Positions 1-5,849 of a DNA stretch of 6,449 bases are shown here, piece by piece. The notes under the pieces were generated by a model. It saw nothing but the letters and a program-made list of their open reading frames with translations, did not search any database and was not told the origin of the DNA. The stretch is from Thermoplasmata archaeon (GTDB lineage: Archaea; Thermoplasmatota; Thermoplasmata; Lutacidiplasmatales; UBA184): the NCBI GenBank assembly GCA_030040035.1, contig JASHUJ010000124.1, forward strand, positions 1-6,449, written 5' to 3'. Both the position numbers and the translations under genes were made by a program. Each line of letters opens with the position of its first letter. The stretch's first letter is position 1.

Positions 1-2
1 GA

Positions 3-1685
3 CTCTTCCGGGACGCGGAGCTCGTCGTCGTCGGGGACATCGGCGGGGACAACGCGGTGTTCCGCGCCCTGAACGGTTCGATGGCCCTCGAGTACTCGAA
101 CGCCTCGTCCGGCGGATTCCGCAGCGTGCCGTCGGCGTACAACTTCGGCACCGACACCGGCGAGACGTCGACCGGGATCGCCGACTACTGGACGACGGGC
201 CACGCGCTCGTCATCAACCAGGGGCCCGCGATGCTCTACGGCCTCTGGGGAGCGGAGCCGTACGTCTCCGTCCGCAGCGGGGCCATCCACCTCGCCGGGA
301 AGATCTCCCCGAACTACGGGTTCGTCTTCGTCAGCAACACGAAGCCGGTCCTCGATCCCTGGGCGCCGCACGAACGCGACAACATGAGCTGGCTCCCGAC
401 GACCAGCTCCGGGACGTTCAGCACGTACCTTCCCCCGCTCGGGGCCCCGTGGACGACCGAGTATTACGTTCAGGGGTTCGCGGCGGGCTCGGCCGAGGTG
501 AACGGGACCGCGGTCACCGGGACCGACGCATCGTACGACCTCGATCTGCCGGCATCTTCGGGAGCCCTGCGCGCGCCGCTCTACATGTTCTCGAACGCCC
601 AGGCGGCGGCGCTCGCGAAGGCGGTGACCGGCGCGAGCTCCACTCCCTACGATTTCGACGGGCTCACCGTGAACCTCAACTTCACCTTCGATCACCTGAA
701 CGACTACGGGTACCCGTCCTTCGTCCTCGTCATGGCCCAGGGGGTCTCGAAGGCAATCGAGATCGACGACAGTTACGAGGGCGTGGACAGCGCGAAGGGC
801 GATTACTTCATCCTCGACTACTCGGACCCGGACGAGACGGGCCTCCTCGCGCCGGCGCCCGCGACGCTCGAGCTCCCGTACTGGACCTCGGGGATCGACC
901 TCTTCGACGGGACGGGCGACGTCGTGACGCACCAGGAGACCGCGGCGGAGGACTACGGCCTCCAGATCGTCCTGTGGCAGGACACCGATGCGCGGATCTC
1001 GGCGATCACCTCCGAGCTCGATAGCCCCGGGGTCTGGGTCGGCGACTCGTTCGGCACGAACGTCACCAACGTCAAGGTCTCGAGCGGGGCGACCGGGGTC
1101 ACCGATGTCGGGTCGTCGCATACCTCCGCGAGCGATCTCACCGTCGTCGACGCCCTCGGGGTCGAGGCGCTCAGCAGCGCGCACGGGACGTTCGCGTCGA
1201 TCTCCGCCTCGAAGGATGGGGTCGGGGTCTCCGCCGGGATCGACTACGGATCGTCGACGGACTACGATGCCTACTACTACTTACCGGGGACGAGCAGCCT
1301 CACGCTCGACGATCTCACCGCCGTGAACGGCTCGATCGGCGCGAACGTCACCCTCTCCCAGAAGACGACCGTGACCGGCCTGACGTTCCGCCTCGACTCG
1401 GTGGGCGTGGAGTTCGACCAGTCCGAGCACGGCACGATCTCCAACGTGTCGGGCAAGGAGGACTCGACCGGGGTGTACCTGTACGCCTCGTCCAACCTGA
1501 CGGTGAAGGAAGTGACCGTGCACGACGGATCGACCGGCGTCAAAGTCGTCGCGTCCTCCGCGATCACGATCGCGCACGTCACGGCGGTCGACGATTGCAT
1601 CGGGGTCTACGTCGTCAGCTCGAGCGACCTCACGATCTCGCACGTGAAGGCGTCCGACGACTCGATCGCGATCTACTACGGATAG
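3..1685 (+). CDS. Thermopsin-family (peptidase A5) secreted protein with C-terminal parallel beta-helix, 5'-partial
   Basis: The frame is open from nt 3 with no stop or convincing start, so the gene begins before the window; 560 residues are visible. The first ~80 match the C-terminal part of thermopsin, an acid-active, pepstatin-insensitive archaeal protease: DAELV, a Gly-rich turn, NGSMALEY, then VPSAYNFGTDTGETS, close to the DAELV...VPSLYTFGADTAEA pattern I recall for Sulfolobus thermopsin. About 230 residues (nt ~300-1020) follow that I cannot assign. From nt 1023 there are 22-residue coils of the form S-x-G-V-x-V-x-x-S-S-x-x-T-I-x-x-V-x-A-x-D, typical of right-handed parallel beta-helices. 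The protein should be exported, but its N-terminus and signal peptide lie outside the window. No C-terminal membrane anchor or sorting motif is present; it ends SIAIYYG inside a coil. Whether the protease is active cannot be judged from this half. The family call is strong, the function inferred. Confidence 0.9.
   Translation, partial: LFRDAELVVVGDIGGDNAVFRALNGSMALEYSNASSGGFRSVPSAYNFGTDTGETSTGIADYWTTGHALVINQGPAMLYGLWGAEPYVSVRSGAIHLAGKISPNYGFVFVSNTKPVLDPWAPHERDNMSWLPTTSSGTFSTYLPPLGAPWTTEYYVQGFAAGSAEVNGTAVTGTDASYDLDLPASSGALRAPLYMFSNAQAAALAKAVTGASSTPYDFDGLTVNLNFTFDHLNDYGYPSFVLVMAQGVSKAIEIDDSYEGVDSAKGDYFILDYSDPDETGLLAPAPATLELPYWTSGIDLFDGTGDVVTHQETAAEDYGLQIVLWQDTDARISAITSELDSPGVWVGDSFGTNVTNVKVSSGATGVTDVGSSHTSASDLTVVDALGVEALSSAHGTFASISASKDGVGVSAGIDYGSSTDYDAYYYLPGTSSLTLDDLTAVNGSIGANVTLSQKTTVTGLTFRLDSVGVEFDQSEHGTISNVSGKEDSTGVYLYASSNLTVKEVTVHDGSTGVKVVASSAITIAHVTAVDDCIGVYVVSSSDLTISHVKASDDSIAIYYG
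1023..1682 (+). repeat. Tandem 22-residue beta-helix coils (66-nt protein-level repeats)
   Basis: Coils start at nt 1023, 1089, 1155, 1218, 1332, 1398, 1464, 1530 and 1596, with a stub of seven codons from 1662. Most are exactly 66 nt. Coil 3 is 63 nt, and coil 4 (1218-1331) is 114 nt because of a Tyr-rich insertion containing DYDAYYYLPG. The last complete coils (1464-1661) are the most regular: STGVYLYASSNLTVKEVTV, STGVKVVASSAITIAHVTA, CIGVYVVSSSDLTISHVKA. The repeat is clear in the protein but degenerate in the DNA, so it is an old structural repeat and not a recent tandem duplication. Confidence 0.85.
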
Positions 1686-1699
1686 GGCGCGCGGCGCCC
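1685..1699 (+). other. GC-rich hairpin at the stop codon of the thermopsin-family gene
   Basis: GGGCGC (1685-1690), a 3-nt loop GCG, then GCGCCC (1694-1699) form a perfect 6-bp stem starting on the last base of the stop codon. No T-run follows, and archaeal termination usually relies on T-rich tracts, so this is a possible 3' mRNA structure and not a firm terminator. Confidence 0.35.
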
Positions 1700-1913
1700 G
1701 AGCTCGCAATGCGGGTCGAGGTGGATTCGATAGGGCCAACGTCTTGAACAGATTTGAACGTGCTCCGAACCGGATTCGGGTAGAGGTTGGGTGGCCCCGT
1801 CACGGAGCCACTAGAATGGAGGGAAGGCGAACCTTAGTTCTCATGTCACAGCGAGTTTCAGGTCGTACTTTGTGCGGTGCCTGGAGGAGAACCCTGGAGT
1901 CTGTCTGCGCGTG

Positions 1914-2813
1914 CTATCCAAGCCAGTAAAGCTCAACAGATGAGGAACTCCTAACATCGACCAATTGGCTGCAAGTCAAGGGAAAACCGTGGTAGTACAT
2001 GGCGCTCCAACTGGGGGTAACCTCATTCCCGTTCTGAAGTTGAACAGTGATCGACGTGAAAGTCACATAGGTCTGCGGCAAGTCTTCACAACTCTGTATG
2101 TAGTAGCCCTCTAGCGCGACACCGGCCCAGTTTGCCGCAAACGAGCAGCAAAAACTGTCCCACTCCAGCGAAGTGCAAGATTTGGCGCCGGTCGTGGGGT
2201 CCACGATGCACGCTGTCACCGACCAGTCGCAGACACCGGTCGAAGAATTGCAGTTGTTACCGCCAATCGTACCCGAGAGTGTGTCCCCTGAGGGAACTTT
2301 CTGGCTTGGCCCGCAGGCCACGGTGCTACCTGCGACCATGTACGGGGCGATCGACCAGTAGTCTCCCCCTCCGCAGTCACCGCTGCTCCCCCATTGGAGC
2401 ACGGGCTGGGCAATCGTCGGTCCCACCCAGGTTTGCATGACCGCGGGAAACAAGTAGACGACCTGGCCATCATTCGAGCTCGGGGCGGCGGGCAAATTCC
2501 ACGTCGCGGAGACTAGATCGATCGACGGGGGATTGGGTGTCACATTGTAGTCGCCGCTGATTATCCAGCCGCAGTATCCAGCATCGGGAGAGCACGAGCC
2601 CGTGTCCTGACCCACACCTCTCATGACGCCCGGGGCCCGAGTCAGACCGTCAAAAAGCGTCCCGTTCGGGACAAGTGTGACGCGCGAGGCTGGGAACCAT
2701 CCAAATGGAGTGAGGATCGATGGATCCGAGCCACCCATCTTGGTATCTGTCGACCGAGCTAGATTTGGTACCAGCCCTAACACGACGACTGTCACGACTG
2801 CGATTGCTCGCAT
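1914..2813 (-). CDS. Exported Cys-rich protein, possibly distantly related to G1 (eqolisin) glutamic peptidases
   Basis: The frame opens at a TTG (2894), but the likely start is the ATG at 2813: it places a classic signal peptide first (MRAIAVVTVVVLGLVPNLA, cleavage near residue 19), whereas the longer version adds 27 Arg-rich residues with no ribosome site. From that start it is 299 residues. The mature part has 12 cysteines, suggesting disulfides and an extracellular location. Residues 101-141 read VSATWNLP, then DGQVVYLFP, then QPVLQWG, followed by GGGDYWSIAPYMV and GDTLSGTI. This pattern recalls a family of secreted hypothetical proteins. By eye, PVLQWG (Q140) and WAGVALEGYYIQS (E235) sit where eqolisins carry their catalytic Gln (AILQTG) and Glu. 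That link is inference from memory; a non-enzymatic beta-sandwich is equally possible. It has no same-strand neighbour, is less GC-rich than the genes beyond the islet, and may be acquired. Confidence 0.75.
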   Translation of the reverse strand: MRAIAVVTVVVLGLVPNLARSTDTKMGGSDPSILTPFGWFPASRVTLVPNGTLFDGLTRAPGVMRGVGQDTGSCSPDAGYCGWIISGDYNVTPNPPSIDLVSATWNLPAAPSSNDGQVVYLFPAVMQTWVGPTIAQPVLQWGSSGDCGGGDYWSIAPYMVAGSTVACGPSQKVPSGDTLSGTIGGNNCNSSTGVCDWSVTACIVDPTTGAKSCTSLEWDSFCCSFAANWAGVALEGYYIQSCEDLPQTYVTFTSITVQLQNGNEVTPSWSAMYYHGFPLTCSQLVDVRSSSSVELYWLG

Positions 2814-3222
2814 CCTGCAATAATCGGACCACCCTCTACGGGCTGCCATGCCGAATCTAAGCGAGGGCATTCGCTCGCTCCGGGTCCTTGCCAATTCTCG
2901 GGCTGTCCGCCAATAACTACGTTCGGTAAAACCGACTTGACAATGCCGGGGCAGGGTTTTGCCGTTCAGCTTGGATCAGATTCTCGGCGCTCTGTGGATT
3001 GCAGGTCACGAGAGCAGAATCCTTGTGGGGACGTCGTCTTTGAGAGGTGTTAGCGGCACGGCCGACGGAATGCGAGTTTGGCGCCGCTCGATGGTCCCAG
3101 AAGTAGGCCGTAGGTCCTAGGCACTCGCCGATGAAAGAGGTCGATGATCGCTTTCAAGCGTAAAGTGCATTCGACGCGCATCTTATCCAAAGTTGGAAGG
3201 CTAATCAACCTCGAACAATCTC
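2814..3222. other. Gene-free divergent intergenic region
   Basis: About 400 bases separate the starts of two divergent exported-protein genes. No convincing coding frame is present; the short frames here are Arg-rich with no ribosome site. Small inverted repeats are visible: AGCGAG/CTCGCT (2860-2865 and 2874-2879) and TCGGT-AAA-ACCGA (2923-2935). Both promoters should lie here. AT-rich candidates are CTTAGATT on the minus strand (about 2852-2859) and cttatcc on the plus strand (about 3183-3189), but neither matches the archaeal TATA consensus well enough to call. Confidence 0.5.
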
Positions 3223-3723
3223 ATGGCCAGGCTCCAAAGATTCGGGCTCGTTGGCGTGGCCGCGCTGCTTCTCGTCGCGGTTTTCATCGCGTACGTCGTG
3301 CTCGTCGGCCATCCCGGAACCCCCGAATCCGGTTCTTTCAACTACTCTCAAACGTTGCCAACAGTCGGTAACTACTCTGGCGCGCAGCGATGTGGTACCA
3401 ATGTAACAGAGGGTCTTTCGGTGCCCGGTGGTGTCGTGGAGTACCTCATGCTCTACTTCGGTGCGAACGCCACGACTGTGAGAAACACGACATCCACCGT
3501 GAACTACTGGTTCAGCGGTCCGAATCTCAACATGAGCGGCTGGCTGGCCTCCGGTTCTGGTACAAGTGATTACTGGAACAGTAGCGGGCTAGCGTCGCAC
3601 TACACGTTCATCATTCAGGGGTGTGGTTTCAGTTCTGGAGTCCCCGTAGATTTTTGGGGTGTGTATCAGCCAAGTCCGATCTCAAATGAGCCCCCCCTGA
3701 TCGTACCCGTACAAGCTGTGTAA
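3223..3723 (+). CDS. Small membrane-anchored or secreted hypothetical protein with seven N-glycosylation sequons
   Basis: I do not recognise this 166-residue protein. It has a short basic N-terminus (MARLQR), one hydrophobic segment at about residues 8-29, then a soluble polar domain rich in Asn, Ser, Thr, Gly and Tyr. Seven N-x-S/T sequons (N40, N50, N60, N82, N88, N103, N119) suggest a surface-exposed, N-glycosylated archaeal protein. The only two cysteines, C57 and C134, could form one disulfide. The segment may be a signal anchor or a cleaved signal peptide; there is no lipobox cysteine. The ATG at 3223 is chosen because it places this segment at the N-terminus. No Shine-Dalgarno lies at usual spacing (GGAAGG is too far upstream), which would suit a leaderless or short-leader transcript. 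It lies in the lower-GC islet, divergent from the Cys-rich exported protein. Length, signal and sequons support a real gene; function is unknown. Confidence 0.75.
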   Translation: MARLQRFGLVGVAALLLVAVFIAYVVLVGHPGTPESGSFNYSQTLPTVGNYSGAQRCGTNVTEGLSVPGGVVEYLMLYFGANATTVRNTTSTVNYWFSGPNLNMSGWLASGSGTSDYWNSSGLASHYTFIIQGCGFSSGVPVDFWGVYQPSPISNEPPLIVPVQAV

Positions 3724-3824
3724 CACGAGCCGAGACTCAGATCGCGACTTCGGGCCTGTACGAGGGTCCAAAGGTCAGTTCGACCCGATCACGGGCGCGA
3801 GTCTTCTCGGTTCCCATGAAGGTC

Positions 3825-3844
3825 TCCCGCGGTGGTTCGCGGGA
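3825..3844. other. 7-bp hairpin downstream of the tRNA-Val 3' end
   Basis: TCCCGCG (3825-3831), a 6-nt loop, then CGCGGGA (3838-3844) form a perfect stem in the interval between the plus-strand gene ending at 3723 and the minus-strand tRNA. It lies 20 bases beyond the mature tRNA 3' end. It could mark transcript ends or 3' processing for either side. No T-run accompanies it on either strand, so it is not called a terminator. A looser inverted repeat, CCGAGACTC (3730-3738) with GAGTCTTCTCGG (3799-3810), lies in the same interval. Confidence 0.4.
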
Positions 3845-3864
3845 TCGAGTGAAGCCGTGGAGCA

Positions 3865-3937
3865 TGGGCCGGGGCGGATTCGAACCGCCGACCTCCGCGT
3901 TGTAAGCGCGGCATCCTCACCGCTAGACTACCGGCCC
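3865..3937 (-). tRNA. tRNA-Val, anticodon TAC
   Basis: On the minus strand a complete 73-nt cloverleaf can be folded. The acceptor stem is GGGCCGG with CCGGCCC (3931-3937 and 3866-3872), followed by discriminator A at 3865. The anticodon stem is CCGCG/CGCGG around loop CTTACAA, giving anticodon TAC (complement of 3902-3904), which reads GUA and probably other Val codons. The T arm is CCGCC/GGCGG complementing around TTCGAAT. The D arm carries A14, G15, G18 and G19; the variable loop is AGGTC, so G15 (3923) and C48 (3890) form the Levitt pair. No CCA is encoded and there is no intron, as expected for many archaeal tRNAs. Its first ten bases overlap the 3' end of arcS. The DNA just upstream is GC-rich coding sequence with no TATA-like box, so it is probably made from the arcS transcript and cut out by RNase P. 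Confidence 0.97.
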
Positions 3938-5790
3938 GTGGTCGGCGGAGACGCGTCCGCCGTCATGGGGGTGTCGGTGGCTCGCGCGACCCGGTGGCGG
4001 ACGCGTACCGCGAGCCCGTGGCCGAGGGCGGACATCCACGGCCCCGGGAGCGCGGCCTCTCCGACGCCTGCGAGCTCGCCGCCCCGCAGGAGCACGACCG
4101 AGTCCCCGACGCGGATCTCGGGGTCGGCCCCACGGACGCCCGGGACGAACAGGTCGCCCGTGAGCGGCAGGGACGGATCGACCTCGACGGCGAGGGGATA
4201 GGGCGCGCCGAGCCGCCGGCCGCCGGCGACCGTCAGGTGGAACAGGCCGCGTTCCTCCCGCACCGTGGCCAGGTCCGTGCGCCCGTCCGTGAGCCGCTGG
4301 AACCAGGGGCGCCCGGCGAGGCGCACCGGCGCGACGAACAGTCGCTCGGCGGCCGGGCGTCCGAACTGGAACGACGCGAGCTCCCGGAGCTCCTCCCGCA
4401 CGATGGCGAGGGGGCCCCCCTCGACGTCCGGGCACTCCTCGAGCGCCGCGCGGGCCGCGGCGCGCAGGGCCGCGAGCGCCTCCGAGGAGGTCGTCCGGTC
4501 ATCGGCGAGCGTCCAGCGCACCGTCGGGCCCGGGGGGAGCGGCTCGCGGAGGAAGGAGTACTCGGCCGGGTCGAGATGGACGATCACGGAGCGGTAGGCG
4601 CCCGTCGCTCGAAGGTGTGCGAGCCCGGCGAGCACCTCGGCGCGCTCGGCCTCGGTCCAGTCCCCGGTCACGGGGATGTCGTAGTGGCGGGCAGGATAGA
4701 CGTCCTCCAGCTCCCGGGGCACGAGGCCGATCGGCGAGCTCACCGAGACGACCTGCAGGCGCTCCAGGGCGCGCAGCCCCTCGAGGGCGCCGGCGAAGCG
4801 CCGGTGCGAGCGCGACCGTCGGTACGGCTTCGTCTTGGAGCACGGAACGAGCAGGAGCACCTGCTTGCCGGGGGGCGGGCGATAGCGTTCCCGCAGTCGG
4901 CGGCGGAAGCGGGCCATCTCGGGACGACGATGGGACTCCGCGATCACGTAGCCAGGCGTCCCGGAGCCCGTGACGGGAGCGCCGACCTCGAGCTCCGGCC
5001 CGAGGAGCCGGTCGGCGTAGCGGAGCATCTCGGCGAGCGCGGGCTCGGCCGGGAGTCGGGTCTCGACCAGCTGGCGCAGTCGACCGGCTCGCAGCGCGAC
5101 GCGCACTTCCCGCAGCGCCCGCCGGTAGGCCGCCCCGACGTGCTCTTCGAGCGGGCCGGGCGGTTCGCGGCCACACGCCGGGCAGTCGCAGGCTCGCTCG
5201 CGTCGGGACGCTTCGGCGTCGATCGCGCCGAGCGTCGGGTCGAAGTACTCGCCGTGCGCCGAGCGGAGCGCGCCCTCGGTGGTGTCGACGAGGTCGATCC
5301 CGAGGTACGCCAGGAGCGGAAGGCGGTGCGGGAGCGCGACGCGCGGCGCCCAGACCAGCGGGGCGGGGCCGATCGAGGACCGCAGCACGCGGATCGCTTC
5401 GACGAAGGGGTGGCCGTCGTTCCAGAGGGCCCGCGCGTTCCCGAGGACGAGGAGCTCCGGCCGCTGCTCGCGAAGCCCGGCGATCCCCGGGGCCGAGACC
5501 GGGGCATGCACCCCGTACGAACCCTCGGCGACCGCGTGGATCCCTTCGCCGATCCCCGCGATCTCGGGATTCAGCACCGGGAACCGAAGTTCCCACGTAC
5601 GACCGCCCGTGGCGAGGACCAGCCGGCGAACGCCCACAGGACCGTCGGTGTCGGTAAGCGTCAACGTGTCGTCGCCCCCGCCGGGGGTCGCGCCGGTCTC
5701 GATCAGCGCGGGGATCGGCACACGCAGGGGTCCGAGCGCGCCGTGTCCGAGGACGGCGAGCCCCTCGAGCTGCTCGACTTCGCGGGCCAC
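3928..5790 (-). CDS. arcS: Archaeosine synthase ArcS (TgtA2)
   Basis: ArcS acts on tRNA carrying preQ0 at position 15 in the pathway to archaeosine; in some archaea it attaches lysine and the radical-SAM partner RaSEA completes the step. The 620 residues show the expected order. An N-terminal TGT-like domain (about 1-300) has a probable zinc site, CDCPACG (C201, C203, C206) with H217 as candidate fourth ligand, and lacks the TGT catalytic DSGG motif. The ArcS signature PC-x3-KPY-x2-S-x2-H is perfect at 316-329 (PCSKTKPYRRSRSH). SSPIGLVPRELEDVYPARHY (351-370) is also typical. A C-terminal PUA domain covers about 530-600. The GTG at 5790 is chosen for the strong Shine-Dalgarno nine bases upstream and because the ArcS-like sequence begins there. 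It follows the prenyltransferase gene by about 60 bases, and its TAG (3928-3930) falls inside tRNA-Val. The last ~15 residues look like an unconserved tail. Confidence 0.95.
   Translation of the reverse strand: MAREVEQLEGLAVLGHGALGPLRVPIPALIETGATPGGGDDTLTLTDTDGPVGVRRLVLATGGRTWELRFPVLNPEIAGIGEGIHAVAEGSYGVHAPVSAPGIAGLREQRPELLVLGNARALWNDGHPFVEAIRVLRSSIGPAPLVWAPRVALPHRLPLLAYLGIDLVDTTEGALRSAHGEYFDPTLGAIDAEASRRERACDCPACGREPPGPLEEHVGAAYRRALREVRVALRAGRLRQLVETRLPAEPALAEMLRYADRLLGPELEVGAPVTGSGTPGYVIAESHRRPEMARFRRRLRERYRPPPGKQVLLLVPCSKTKPYRRSRSHRRFAGALEGLRALERLQVVSVSSPIGLVPRELEDVYPARHYDIPVTGDWTEAERAEVLAGLAHLRATGAYRSVIVHLDPAEYSFLREPLPPGPTVRWTLADDRTTSSEALAALRAAARAALEECPDVEGGPLAIVREELRELASFQFGRPAAERLFVAPVRLAGRPWFQRLTDGRTDLATVREERGLFHLTVAGGRRLGAPYPLAVEVDPSLPLTGDLFVPGVRGADPEIRVGDSVVLLRGGELAGVGEAALPGPWMSALGHGLAVRVRHRVARATDTPMTADASPPTTGR
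3943..3962. other. 7-bp hairpin at the 3' end of arcS, just upstream of the tRNA
   Basis: CGGCGGA (3943-3949), a 6-nt loop, then TCCGCCG (3956-3962) form a perfect stem within the last codons of arcS, encoding part of the unconserved C-terminal tail. It ends five bases before the mature 5' end of tRNA-Val. Its position suggests a possible role in processing at the arcS-tRNA junction, but GC-rich coding DNA also makes such stems by chance. Confidence 0.4.
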
Positions 5791-5797
5791 CCGGTAT

Positions 5798-5806
5798 CCC
5801 CTCCTT
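5798..5806 (-). promoter_or_regulatory. Shine-Dalgarno site of arcS
   Basis: On the minus strand AAGGAGGGG lies upstream of the GTG at 5790, with nine bases between the GGAGG core (5800-5804) and the start codon. This decides for GTG as the start. It also indicates translation from a leadered or polycistronic mRNA. Confidence 0.8.
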
Positions 5807-5849
5807 CCGACCCGATCGCCCGCCGGACCTTATCCGTGCTGCGCGGGAC

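Larger units (their letters stand above)
1700..3850. other. Lower-GC islet carrying two exported-protein genes
   Basis: Base composition changes just after the thermopsin-family gene and changes back near the tRNA-Val gene. Sampled 60-base blocks count 41/60 G+C at 1201-1260 (thermopsin-family gene) and 46/60 at 5041-5100 (arcS), but 33/60 at 2521-2580 and 29/60 at 3601-3660. The stretch holds only two genes, both for exported proteins, and loose intergenic DNA. One end abuts the 3' side of a tRNA gene, a common site for integrated DNA. I found no integrase, transposase or convincing flanking repeat, so transfer is an inference and the edges are approximate. Confidence 0.5.

Noticed and set aside
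449..1024. 191-residue plus-strand frame inside the thermopsin-family gene
   Set aside because: Arg-rich out-of-frame shadow of a convincing coding frame.
1281..1739. 152-residue minus-strand frame opposite the beta-helix region
   Set aside because: Arg/Asp-rich low-complexity translation with periodicity inherited from the coil repeats on the plus strand; no start signal.
1721..1780. Possible attachment-site copy of the tRNA-Val T arm (ggattcga at 1723-1730, cggattcg at 1771-1778)
   Set aside because: Each match is only 8 bases and does not extend. The second is part of a local inverted repeat (CCGAA-CCGGA-TTCGG, 1765-1779). Too short for an integration repeat.
1744..1929. Possible 61-codon (TTG) or 37-codon (internal ATG) plus-strand gene
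   Set aside because: No ribosome site, no recognisable sequence, and it runs into the 3' end of the convergent gene. A real small protein cannot be excluded but is unsupported.
3183..3206. TATA-like elements before the 3223 start (cttatcc, ctaatc)
   Set aside because: Poor match to the archaeal TATA consensus, no clear BRE, and spacing to the start codon is not decisive.
3144..3371. 75-residue plus-strand frame overlapping the start of the small exported protein
   Set aside because: Basic, featureless translation; the overlapping frame from 3223 has a clear hydrophobic segment and sequons.
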